Below are positions 1 through 5,695 of a DNA stretch of 7,508 nucleotides, piece after piece. The number at the start of each line of letters is the position of its first letter. Within the stretch, counting starts at the first letter, position 1. The translations under genes were made by a program, and so were the position numbers. The notes under the pieces were generated by a model that saw nothing but the letters and a program-made list of their open reading frames with translations, ran no database searches and had not been told where the DNA came from. This DNA is from an uncultured Pseudodesulfovibrio sp. (lineage in GTDB: Bacteria; Desulfobacterota; Desulfovibrionia; Desulfovibrionales; Desulfovibrionaceae). The stretch is taken from NCBI GenBank assembly GCA_947259235.1, contig CAMYLL010000121.1:1-7508 (forward strand), in the 5' to 3' direction.

Positions 1-636
1 CAGGGATTTGATGAATCCGTCCTGGATATCGCTCCAGTCGAGGGTTCCGTTGACCCTGGCCCAGTACACGCCCTCGTTGGCCCCCAGCAGCTTGACCCCG
101 GTGAGCCAGCCGCCCCACAGGGCGATGAGGTTGAAGAACGCGGTCAGGATGGGAAAGCTGATGATGCAGGCGGCCATCTTCGGAGCCACCAGATAGCGCA
201 TGGGGTTGATGCCCATGATGGTCAGGGCGTCGATCTGCTCGGAGATGCGCATGACGCCGATCTCGGCTGTCATGGCCGAACCGGCCCGGCCCGTGAGCAT
301 GATGGCGGCCAGCACCGGGGCCAGCTCGCGGACCATGGACAGGGCCACGCCCGTGCCCAGGAAGCCGTCGGCCCCGAAGACGGACAGGGCGTAGTAAAGC
401 TGCATGCCCATGACCATGCCTGCGAACAGGCCGATGAGGGCGATGACCGTGACGGACTGGACGCCGATGAAATAAACCTGGCGCACGGACTTGTGGAACT
501 GGCCCAGCCCGGCGAACATGAGCGCGAAGGATTCGAGCAGGAAAAGGAACAACCCTCCCAGCTCGTCCAGCACGTCCTTGCACACCTTGCACGGGAATGT
601 GAAAACAGTTCCTGCCTCTTCGGCCTTTTCAACCAT
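1..636 (-). CDS. mlaE: MlaE-family lipid ABC transporter permease (partial, 3' end outside the window)
   Basis: Membrane permease of an Mla-type ABC system that moves phospholipids between the outer and inner membranes of Gram-negative bacteria. It works with an ATPase (MlaF), a substrate-binding MCE protein (MlaD) and often MlaB. I translated the minus strand from 636: 212 codons stay open to the window edge, against about 260 for the family, so the last roughly 50 residues are missing. Family features seen are the hydrophobic segments near residues 55-78, 93-113 and 150-175, 'VRELAPVLAA' at 102-111, 'GRAGSAMTAEIG' at 116-127 and the 'EQIDAL' signature at 133-138. The start is fixed by an in-frame TAG directly before the ATG and a GGTGGAG stretch just upstream. 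The N-terminal arm carries a CKVC pair (Cys16, Cys19) of unknown meaning. mlaF and mlaD would be expected to follow beyond position 1. Confidence 0.93.
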   Translation of the reverse strand, partial: MVEKAEEAGTVFTFPCKVCKDVLDELGGLFLFLLESFALMFAGLGQFHKSVRQVYFIGVQSVTVIALIGLFAGMVMGMQLYYALSVFGADGFLGTGVALSMVRELAPVLAAIMLTGRAGSAMTAEIGVMRISEQIDALTIMGINPMRYLVAPKMAACIISFPILTAFFNLIALWGGWLTGVKLLGANEGVYWARVNGTLDWSDIQDGFIKSL

Positions 637-711
637 CTACGGCTCCACCTCGGACATGGTCCTGCAAGACCACCCCTGTCTGCAATCCCTCGAAGGACAT
701 GGCCGTCCCCC

Positions 712-724
712 GGGGAAATTCCCC
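712..724. repeat. 13-bp perfect palindrome GGGGAA-A-TTCCCC
   Basis: Perfect 6-bp arms around a single central A, in the mlaE leader 15 bp from the larger inverted repeat at 739-764. It could be a protein-binding site or part of the leader fold. No known regulator is recognised. Confidence 0.35.
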
Positions 725-738
725 CCGATCCGCGCAGC

Positions 739-764
739 ACACCGCTACGCCAAGCATAGCGTGT
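739..764. promoter_or_regulatory. Inverted repeat, candidate operator for mlaE
   Basis: Two arms, ACACcGCTACGC and GCATAGCGTGT, surround a CAA centre. They pair with one bulged C and one G-T wobble. The element lies just downstream of the possible -10 and over the expected transcription start, where a repressor site would sit. There is no T tract on either side, so a terminator is unlikely. Confidence 0.35.
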
Positions 765-765
765 T

Positions 766-794
766 TGCATACTCAATATCGATAGAAACAGCAA
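766..794 (-). promoter_or_regulatory. Possible sigma-70 promoter for mlaE
   Basis: Read on the minus strand: TTGCTG (794-789), a 17-nt spacer, then TATGCA (771-766). The -35 is good and the -10 is weak (3 of 6 consensus bases). Spacing and position fit a start of transcription near 759, about 120 nt before the mlaE ATG. Suggestive only. Confidence 0.25.
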
Positions 795-859
795 GGCCGC
801 AGGTCGAAATAATCAGGCAATCGTGAGATTATCCCGGGCAATACAAATCGACTCGCGAC

Positions 860-1474
860 CTACTCCCGCTTGCCGTTCTTGCGCTCCCACCAGACCCTGT
901 CGGGGCCGAGAAACCACCAGTCCTTGTGATCGGTGGACGCTATGGTTCGGGCCAGCTCGATGCCCCATTCGGTGCGCACCCGCCGCACTGCGGTCTCAAG
1001 CCACTTGAGTGCGTACCTGTTGCCCAGGTCCGCCTCTTCCTTGAGATTGAGGATGAAGTCGAGCTGGTCCGCGTCCTGGGCCAGCCGGGCCTCCAGGGTG
1101 GTCGTCTCCTCAAGCTCCTTCCAGTAGCCAAGGACGTCCTCTTCCAGCCCAGTACCCTTGCAGGCATGCTCAAGCGCCTTGGTCCGGGCGGACGAGTTGT
1201 AGATATGGTTGACGTAGTTGAAGTCGCCGGTGCGCGCCTCGTGCAGGTCGTGGAAAAGGCACATGTAGGTGGTGCGGGCCACGTCCGCCCCGGCCATCTT
1301 GGCCAGCACATGGCCGATGACCGCCGTGCGGAAGGAATGCTCGGCCACGTTCTCGCTGCCCGTACCCAGGAACTGATAGCCCGTGCGCGGCGTTTTCCTG
1401 AGCATCCCGCACTCGAAGAGAAAATCCGCCAGGCGGGTGAGCCTGTCGCGTCCGTCCATGTCTGCGTCTGCCAT
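860..1474 (-). CDS. HD-domain phosphohydrolase, YfbR/HDDC2 (5'-deoxynucleotidase-like) family
   Basis: A 204-residue soluble metal-dependent phosphohydrolase. The HD signature is complete: His46 in 'ENVAEHSF' (41-48), His75-Asp76 in 'FHDLHEARTGDF' (74-85), and the late aspartate in 'QDADQLDF' (133-140, Asp134 or Asp136). This arrangement matches E. coli YfbR and eukaryotic HDDC2, which remove phosphate from deoxynucleoside 5'-monophosphates, so a nucleotide-pool role is the best guess; the substrate is inferred. The C-terminal tail is rich in Trp and basic residues (KDWWF, WWERK). ATG at 1474 has GAGG 7 nt upstream, and a second in-frame ATG at codon 6 is less well placed. The gene starts 46 nt after the tautomerase stop, so it is probably the third gene of the argJ transcript. 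Confidence 0.9.
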   Translation of the reverse strand: MADADMDGRDRLTRLADFLFECGMLRKTPRTGYQFLGTGSENVAEHSFRTAVIGHVLAKMAGADVARTTYMCLFHDLHEARTGDFNYVNHIYNSSARTKALEHACKGTGLEEDVLGYWKELEETTTLEARLAQDADQLDFILNLKEEADLGNRYALKWLETAVRRVRTEWGIELARTIASTDHKDWWFLGPDRVWWERKNGKRE

Positions 1475-1520
1475 TCGTCTGCCTCGTCTCCTTCGGCCCC
1501 GCCGAGCGGGAGGGCCGCTT

Positions 1521-1718
1521 CTATTTATCGGGGAACCGCTCGGAGCACAGCTCGCCCGCCGCGCCCCAGTTCTCCTTGGGAATCTCGTCGATGATCACGG
1601 TCACGGCCTCGGGCGGACAGCCCAGAACCCGCACGGCCTCGCGGGTCATGCCTTCCACGAGGTCGCGCTTGCTGTCCTTGCCGATCCCGGCCCAGGTCTC
1701 CACTCTCACTATGGGCAC
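1521..1718 (-). CDS. 4-oxalocrotonate tautomerase-family protein
   Basis: A 65-residue member of the 4-OT tautomerase superfamily, small beta-alpha-beta proteins that form hexamers and use an N-terminal proline as a base. The start is GTG at 1718, with GGGAGG 5 nt upstream; this start places Pro directly after the initiator Met, as catalysis requires. The 'VIIDEIPKENWGAAGEL' core (40-56 after Met removal) is typical. By my hand alignment to classical Pseudomonas 4-OT, the substrate-binding Arg11 is Ile, Arg39 is Thr and Phe50 is Trp. It is therefore unlikely to be a true 4-oxalocrotonate enzyme and looks nearer to the DmpI/YwhB-like branch, whose physiological substrates are unclear. It lies 11 nt after the argJ stop, with its ribosome-binding site adjoining that stop, so translation is probably coupled. 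Confidence 0.9.
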   Translation of the reverse strand: MPIVRVETWAGIGKDSKRDLVEGMTREAVRVLGCPPEAVTVIIDEIPKENWGAAGELCSERFPDK

Positions 1719-1723
1719 GATGG

Positions 1724-1729
1724 CCTCCC
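1724..1729 (-). promoter_or_regulatory. Ribosome-binding site that decides the GTG start of the tautomerase gene
   Basis: GGGAGG on the minus strand, 5 nt before the GTG and directly after the argJ TAA (1732-1730). It supports GTG as start, and its position links translation of the two genes. Confidence 0.7.
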
Positions 1730-2911
1730 TTATGAACGGTAATCCGCGTTGATGGACACGTAGTCCTTGCTCAGGTCCGAGGCCAGAAGCATGGAGCTGC
1801 CCGGTCCCTCGCCCACATTGATGTGGATGACGATGTCGCGTTCCTTCATGATCGGGCCGAGCAGACCGTCCATGTCGCCCGGCTCGGGCGTGCCGTTACG
1901 GAAGACGAGGATGCCGCCGATCTTAAGCACCAGGTCCTCGGGCTTGAAATCCGCGCCGGAGTAGCCCGCGGCGCAGATGATCCGGCCCCAGTTGGGATCG
2001 CTGCCGAAGAGCGCGGTCTTGACCAGGGGCGAGTTGCCCACGGCCCGGGCCACCAGTTCCGCGTCGGCGTCGCTTTTGGCCCCGGACACCTGGATGAAGG
2101 CGACCTTGGTCCCGCCCTCGGCGTCCATAACGATCTTGTAGGCCAGTTCCTCAAGGACGGCTAGCAGGTGCTTGCGCAGGAGCACGTAGTCGTCCTCGCT
2201 CTCGATGGCCACGCCGGACTTGCCGTTGGCCAGGGCCATGACGCAGTCGTTGGTGGACATGTCGCCGTCCACGGTGATCCGGTTGATGGTCAGGTTGACG
2301 CAGTCGGCGAGCATGGTCTGCCAGGCCTCGGTGGAGATGTCCGCGTCGCACAGGACGAAGCTGAGCATGGTCGCCATATTCGGGCTGATCATCCCCGCGC
2401 CCTTGCACATGCCAAGCAGCCTGACCTCGCCCGAGGGCATGGTGAAGGACGCCTCGGCCAGCTTGTGCACGGTGTCCGTGGTCATGATGGCCCGGGCCAC
2501 CAGCTCGGGCGTGCCCGAGTCGAGGCTCTCGGCCAGGAGCGGCATGGCCGCCCGCCATTTGGTCATGTCGAACTGCGCGCCGATGACGCCCGTGGAGGCG
2601 GGCAGCAGCTCGTCTGCGGGCACGCCCAGCGCCTTCGCCGCCAGGTTCAGGCTCTCGCGGCAGTTGGCGCGGCCCTGGTCGCCGGTGCAGGCGTTGGCCT
2701 GGCCGGAGTTGACCAGGAACCCGCTCATCCGGCGACCGTCGGCCAGCATCTCGCGGCACTGCAGCACCGGAGCGGCCTTGAACTTGTTGGTGGTGAAGAC
2801 CCCGGCGGCCACGGCCGGAACCTCGCTGACAATGGCGCCCAGATCGTACTTGTCGACCTTCTTGAACGCGGCCTGGGTGGCGGCGAACCGGTATCCCTTG
2901 GGTATATTCAT
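1730..2911 (-). CDS. argJ: ArgJ, glutamate N-acetyltransferase (ornithine acetyltransferase)
   Basis: 393 residues, the usual family length. ArgJ transfers the acetyl group from N-acetylornithine to glutamate, recycling acetyl in arginine biosynthesis; some members also use acetyl-CoA and replace ArgA. The protein cuts itself before a conserved Thr to give alpha and beta chains: here 'GMISPNMATML' (173-183) predicts cleavage between Ala180 and Thr181, with Thr181 as nucleophile. Also seen are the oxyanion pair Thr107-Gly108 in 'STGVIG', Lys170, 'VDGDMSTND' (214-222), Glu265 in 'DAEGGTK', 'GSDPNWGRI' (303-311) and the C-terminal 'DYVSINADYRS'. ATG at 2911 has GGAG 8 nt upstream. It heads a likely three-gene minus-strand transcript and is divergent from the TauE-type gene. 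Whether it is mono- or bifunctional cannot be read from the sequence. Confidence 0.97.
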   Translation of the reverse strand: MNIPKGYRFAATQAAFKKVDKYDLGAIVSEVPAVAAGVFTTNKFKAAPVLQCREMLADGRRMSGFLVNSGQANACTGDQGRANCRESLNLAAKALGVPADELLPASTGVIGAQFDMTKWRAAMPLLAESLDSGTPELVARAIMTTDTVHKLAEASFTMPSGEVRLLGMCKGAGMISPNMATMLSFVLCDADISTEAWQTMLADCVNLTINRITVDGDMSTNDCVMALANGKSGVAIESEDDYVLLRKHLLAVLEELAYKIVMDAEGGTKVAFIQVSGAKSDADAELVARAVGNSPLVKTALFGSDPNWGRIICAAGYSGADFKPEDLVLKIGGILVFRNGTPEPGDMDGLLGPIMKERDIVIHINVGEGPGSSMLLASDLSKDYVSINADYRS

Positions 2912-2939
2912 TACTCATCTCCGCTGTGTGTTCGTTAGC

Positions 2940-2962
2940 GGCGGGCAGTCACGCTGCCCGCC
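2940..2962. promoter_or_regulatory. Perfect inverted repeat upstream of argJ
   Basis: Nine-bp perfect arms GGCGGGCAG and CTGCCCGCC flank a 5-nt centre, beginning 28 bp before the argJ start. No T tract follows on either strand, so it is not an intrinsic terminator. It could be an operator for the divergent pair or a hairpin in the argJ mRNA leader. It does not resemble the E. coli ARG box. Confidence 0.45.
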
Positions 2963-2984
2963 AAGCTCCACTGCCTTACCCCAG

Positions 2985-2996
2985 AGCGGCGCCGCT
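2985..2996. repeat. 12-bp perfect palindrome AGCGGC-GCCGCT
   Basis: Second palindrome in the divergent argJ/TauE gap, roughly midway between the two starts. GC-rich, with no spacer. A binding site or chance in GC-rich DNA are both possible. Confidence 0.3.
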
Positions 2997-3026
2997 GAAA
3001 AGGGGGAAACCGGGTTGCCAGCGCCC

Positions 3027-3037
3027 CGCCGGAGGCG
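3027..3037. repeat. CGCC-GGA-GGCG mini-hairpin over a Shine-Dalgarno-like GGAGG
   Basis: Four-bp arms with a GGA loop. It contains GGAGG (3031-3035), the only Shine-Dalgarno-like stretch before the TauE-type gene, though 18 nt from its ATG. The same 11 bases recur at 4611-4621. Confidence 0.35.
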
Positions 3038-3053
3038 TAGCGTCCATTCCGGC

Positions 3054-3791
3054 ATGGAACCGCACATCATCCTTCTCATCTTCGCGACCTTCTCCTTCGC
3101 GGCCTTTCTCAAGGGCACGGCCGGGCTGGGCTTCGCCACCACCTGCCTCGGCCTCATGGCCAGCTACCTTGACGTCCGCCTGGCCATCCCCCTGGTGGTC
3201 ATCCCCTCCCTGGTCTCCAACGGCATGGTCATGATCGACGCGGGCGGATTCATCCCGATCCTGCGCCGGTTCTGGGTCATGTATGTCTCGGCCCTGCCCG
3301 GGCTGTGGCTGGGGCTGTGGCTCCTGGGCGGGAGCGATACCACCCTGCCCCGGGCCGTGCTCGGTGCGGCCATGTTCCTCTACGGCTGCTGGGGCCTGTG
3401 GGGCCGACGGCAGACCATGAGCGAAAAGCCATGGGTGGCCGGGCCTGTCGGGCTGGCCACCGGGCTGGTCAACGGGCTGACCGGGTCGCAGGTCATGCCC
3501 ATCCTGCCCTATCTCATGTCCCTGAACCTGACCAAGGATGAACTCGTCCAGGCAATCAACACCTCCTTCACCTTCGCCAGCCTGGTCATGCTCGCCGGGC
3601 TCAACCGCCTCGGCCTGTTCACCATGGAGATCGGGGTGATCTCCGCCATCGGCATCGTGCCGGTGACTGCGGGCATCTGGCTGGGCGGCCGGGTCCGCAG
3701 GCTGCTGCCCGAGGAAACCTTCCGCCGCATCGTCCTCACGCTGCTGATGGTCCTCGGCGCGGGGCTGATGATCAGGGCCTTTGCCGGGTAG
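3054..3791 (+). CDS. Sulfite exporter TauE/SafE-family membrane permease
   Basis: A 245-residue inner-membrane protein with seven or eight hydrophobic segments, the normal size for TauE/SafE (formerly DUF81). Members export or take up small anions such as sulfite, sulfoacetate or taurine-derived sulfur compounds; the substrate here is unknown. The internal duplication of the family is visible: 'KGTAGLGFATT' (20-30) in the N-terminal half and 'GLATGLVNGLTGSQVMPILP' (133-152) in the C-terminal half. 'RLLPEETFRRIV' (216-227) before the last helix is also typical. ATG at 3054 was chosen because upstream in-frame codons offer no good start; the nearest GGAGG is 18 nt away, so initiation may be weak or leader-dependent. 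It is divergent from argJ and followed after 85 nt by the DUF3124 gene, with no strong terminator between, so the two may share a transcript. Confidence 0.93.
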   Translation: MEPHIILLIFATFSFAAFLKGTAGLGFATTCLGLMASYLDVRLAIPLVVIPSLVSNGMVMIDAGGFIPILRRFWVMYVSALPGLWLGLWLLGGSDTTLPRAVLGAAMFLYGCWGLWGRRQTMSEKPWVAGPVGLATGLVNGLTGSQVMPILPYLMSLNLTKDELVQAINTSFTFASLVMLAGLNRLGLFTMEIGVISAIGIVPVTAGIWLGGRVRRLLPEETFRRIVLTLLMVLGAGLMIRAFAG

Positions 3792-3876
3792 CCCGCGCCC
3801 GGCGTCGGGTTCTCCTTGCAATCCACTCCGCTCCAAGGCATATCAAGCCCAGAACCCCGCAGCAAAGGAGCCGCCA

Positions 3877-4356
3877 ATGCGCAGCAAGACCACAGCCTCG
3901 ATAATCCTGACCCTCTTCGCGGTCGTCGCCATGGCCGGCCCGGCCCTGGCCGGACGCACCCTCTACCAGTCCAAGGGACAGACCGTCTACGTGCCCGTCT
4001 ACTCCCATATCTATCAGGGGCCCAAGAGCCGCCCGTACAACCTCTCGGCCCTGCTCTCCATCCGCAACGTGGACTACGAACACTCCATCACCATCAGCTC
4101 GGTCAGGTATTACAACAGCAGCGGAGCCCTGGTGCAGAGCTACTTCGACAAGCCCGTCACCGTGCCGTCCATGGGGACCAAGGAAGTCTACATAATGGAA
4201 CGCGACACCAAGGGCGGCTCCGGGGCCAATTTCACCGTGCGCTGGGCCAGCGAGAGTCTGGTGGCCACCCCGGTGATACAGGCTGTCATGATCGGCACGG
4301 CCTCCACCCAGGGCATCTCCTTTGTCTGCGAGGGCGTGGTCATAGAGGAGCACTAG
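3877..4356 (+). CDS. DUF3124 family exported protein
   Basis: 159 residues. An N-terminal signal peptide is clear: basic MRSK, hydrophobic core 6-20, and 'PALA' before Gly26, so cleavage is likely between 25 and 26 and the mature protein is periplasmic. The mature part matches my recollection of DUF3124: 'GQTVYVPVYSHIY' (34-46), 'LSIRNVD' (60-66), 'SVRYYNSSG' (75-83), 'ERDTKGGSGANF' (108-119), 'AVMIGT' (136-141) and 'QGISFVCEG' (145-153). No biochemical role is established for the family. One cysteine (151) remains after processing. ATG at 3877 has AAAGGAG 6 nt upstream. The extended, beta-rich pattern suggests a small sandwich domain (inference). It may share a transcript with the TauE-type gene and is followed by a strong terminator. 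Confidence 0.93.
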   Translation: MRSKTTASIILTLFAVVAMAGPALAGRTLYQSKGQTVYVPVYSHIYQGPKSRPYNLSALLSIRNVDYEHSITISSVRYYNSSGALVQSYFDKPVTVPSMGTKEVYIMERDTKGGSGANFTVRWASESLVATPVIQAVMIGTASTQGISFVCEGVVIEEH

Positions 4357-4387
4357 CCCCGTCCGGCCTGTAGCGTTCAATAAAAAG

Positions 4388-4415
4388 GGCCGTTCCGGTG
4401 TCGGAACGGCCTTTT
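4388..4415 (+). terminator. Intrinsic terminator after the DUF3124 gene
   Basis: A perfect 10-bp stem (GGCCGTTCCG / CGGAACGGCC) with a GTGT loop is followed by TTTT at 4412-4415 and preceded by an A run at 4382-4386. It lies 31 nt after the stop codon. The flanking A run could also allow some termination from the minus strand. Confidence 0.9.
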
Positions 4416-4433
4416 CCATATATGGTGATACAC

Positions 4434-4477
4434 ATGCAGGAAGCCCCGAACCATAACGGTTTCGGGGCTTCTTGCAT
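4434..4477. terminator. Second large hairpin, possible back-up terminator
   Basis: A 17-bp stem with one wobble: ATGCAGGAAGCCCCGAA (4434-4450) pairs with TTCGGGGCTTCTTGCAT (4461-4477) around a 10-nt loop. It has no clean T tract, so it may act with the upstream terminator, protect the 3' end of the mRNA, or be a repeat element. Confidence 0.6.
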
Positions 4478-4518
4478 GATAAGATATCTTCCCGGGTTGG
4501 TGCGGCCGACAGCAGGCC

Positions 4519-4629
4519 CCCATTCAAAGAATGTTTTCGCCAAAGGCGAGAATGGGATTCCAAAGGGTTACAGCCCTTTGGCCGCCAGAGGCGAACTCAC
4601 CTGACACATCCGCCGGAGGCGGTTTCCGC
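4519..4629. repeat. Cluster of small REP-like hairpins
   Basis: Within the 222-bp gap before the minus-strand gene at 4700 are several stacked inverted repeats. CCCATTC (4519-4525) pairs with GAATGGG (4550-4556), enclosing TCGCC-AAA-GGCGA (4537-4549). CCAAAGGG (4560-4567) pairs with CCCTTTGG (4574-4581). CGCC-AGA-GGCG lies at 4583-4593, CCGCC-GGA-GGCGG at 4610-4622 and the overlapping GCGG-TTT-CCGC at 4619-4629. No gene is seen. It resembles REP-like intergenic palindromes of other bacteria. It could also help end transcription of the minus-strand gene at 4700-5053, though no T tract is evident. Confidence 0.6.
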
Positions 4630-4699
4630 TTTTGATTTCACCAGTTATGAAAAACGTCCTGGTATCGGAGCGGCCCTTATCCTGTGCTGTTGCGGCGCG

Positions 4700-5053
4700 C
4701 TATTTCTCGAGCTCGGCTATGAGCCATTCCTTGACGTAGGGCGGCAGTTCGAGGATGCCCTTGATGCCCTTGATATCGTCAAACAGCTCCTTGGACAGGG
4801 CCGGGGGGAGCTTCTTGCTGCAGAGCACCGTGGAGCCGTAGTTGTCCATGCGCATCAGGACGACCTTCGGCTCCTCCCAGGTGTCCACGGCAAAATAGAT
4901 GGAGTATTCGCCGCTCTTGGTCACGGGCGAGCGCATGGCGTCGCGGTAGTTGTTGTTGCCCCACTCCAGATACAGGGTGACGGCGTCCTCGTGAATCATG
5001 TCCCAGTTGACTTCGTTGAGCCACTGCTTGCAGGCGTTGGTATCGTCGCTCAT
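4700..5053 (-). CDS. Small conserved protein, possibly DVU0772-like
   Basis: 117 residues, acidic and soluble, with no signal peptide or membrane segment. The stretch 'EVNWDMIHEDAVTLYLEWGN' (14-33) and the later 'YFAVDTWEEPKV' (53-64) resemble, from memory, a small family named after Desulfovibrio DVU0772; I cannot verify this here. It has no known function, and no catalytic motif is visible apart from two scattered cysteines (8 and 78). The Trp/Asp/Glu-rich helix followed by predicted beta strands suggests a compact alpha/beta fold (inference). The start at 5053 has GGAGGG 4 nt upstream, which is strong. It lies 108 nt after the stop of the minus-strand membrane-protein gene, so it may have its own promoter. 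Confidence 0.85.
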   Translation of the reverse strand: MSDDTNACKQWLNEVNWDMIHEDAVTLYLEWGNNNYRDAMRSPVTKSGEYSIYFAVDTWEEPKVVLMRMDNYGSTVLCSKKLPPALSKELFDDIKGIKGILELPPYVKEWLIAELEK

Positions 5054-5161
5054 TATTCCCTCCGGATGAATTATCGTTCACAAAGAGTACCATCGGGCGG
5101 CTCTCCCGTCCATGAAAATGGCCCGGAAAGCGGCTCGCAGATTGCGCATCCCGGCAGCACG

Positions 5162-5584
5162 CTAGGGATCGATGCCCCCGGCCCGGTTATCAACCACAAC
5201 GCGGACCAGATAGCCGAACCCGCCAAACAGAGCCAGCACCACGAGATCCACCGTCCACAACGCCCAGACCAGGACGGAGGCCAGTATGACCACAAGCCCC
5301 GTCCGCGCCCACTTGCCCGGGGTCCAGGGCAGCACGGACCAGTTCTTCTCCCATTCGATCATGCCCCGGACAAACCGGAGCCAGCGTCCCTCGGGCATGG
5401 CCGGAAGGGACAGCTCGAAAAAGCCAGCGCCAAGGAAGATCAGGGATGTGGCGAAAAGAAGAAAGCTGTGCAGCAGCAGCGCCAGGGCGAGGCACGCCAG
5501 TGCGACGAAATGCGCCGTGACGTTCCACGGGCGGCGATGGCGGGCCAGAGCCAGGTCCAGAATATCCGACGGGGTGACGGCCAT
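5162..5584 (-). CDS. Hypothetical four-helix membrane protein
   Basis: 140 residues, family not recognised. Four hydrophobic segments are visible at about 22-38, 40-58, 94-110 and 113-130, as two hairpins. A polar link (60-92) between them is rich in Trp and charged residues (MPEGRW, FVRGMIEWEKNW). The N-terminal 'TPSDILDLALARHRRPW' is basic and cytoplasmic by the positive-inside rule. The start at 5584 was chosen over the ATGs at 5602 and 5605 because AGGAG lies 5 nt upstream of it, while the longer forms lack a ribosome-binding site. It is divergent from the CinA-domain gene, with 111 bp between starts. Confidence 0.8.
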   Translation of the reverse strand: MAVTPSDILDLALARHRRPWNVTAHFVALACLALALLLHSFLLFATSLIFLGAGFFELSLPAMPEGRWLRFVRGMIEWEKNWSVLPWTPGKWARTGLVVILASVLVWALWTVDLVVLALFGGFGYLVRVVVDNRAGGIDP

Positions 5585-5624
5585 GGGTTCTCCTGTGCCC
5601 ATCATACGGGCGAGGCGCTCAGGA

Positions 5625-5653
5625 TTGCAACCATTCCCGGTATTTTGTAGAAG
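5625..5653 (+). promoter_or_regulatory. Possible sigma-70 promoter for the CinA-domain gene
   Basis: TTGCAA (5625-5630), a 17-nt spacer, then TAGAAG (5648-5653); each hexamer matches 4 of 6 consensus bases. It would start transcription near 5660, about 36 nt before the ATG. Not tested against chance. Confidence 0.35.
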
Positions 5654-5695
5654 CCAGACGAAGCGACACTCATCACGGACCCCACGGAGGACCCA

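Larger units (their letters stand above)
637..859 (-). other. Intergenic region upstream of mlaE with palindromes
   Basis: 223 bp between the HD-domain gene and mlaE. It holds a possible promoter (766-794), an imperfect 26-bp inverted repeat (739-764) and a 13-bp palindrome (712-724). I see no convincing gene and no intrinsic terminator after the HD gene. The layout suggests mlaE starts its own transcript. Confidence 0.6.

Noticed and set aside
629..700. Minus-strand 23-codon open frame overlapping the start of mlaE, a possible leader peptide
   Set aside because: Only a weak purine stretch precedes it and the encoded peptide shows no recognisable attenuation pattern; frames this short are expected by chance.
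2205..3791. Long plus-strand open frame (528 codons) extending upstream of the TauE-type permease
   Set aside because: The part before 3054 is antisense to argJ, which has full family motifs on the other strand. The permease begins naturally at 3054, so the extension is a GC-rich shadow.
3783..3803. GCCGGG/CCCGGC hairpin across the TauE-type stop codon as a terminator
   Set aside because: Only a 6-bp stem with a 9-nt loop and no T tract; more likely composition.
5054..5161. GATAAT near 5068 as a -10 box for the gene at 4700-5053
   Set aside because: No acceptable -35 at 16-18 nt, and it would leave an implausibly short leader.
4472..5650. Plus-strand open frame of 392 codons
   Set aside because: It lies antisense to two better-supported minus-strand genes, has no recognisable domain and has low-complexity composition.
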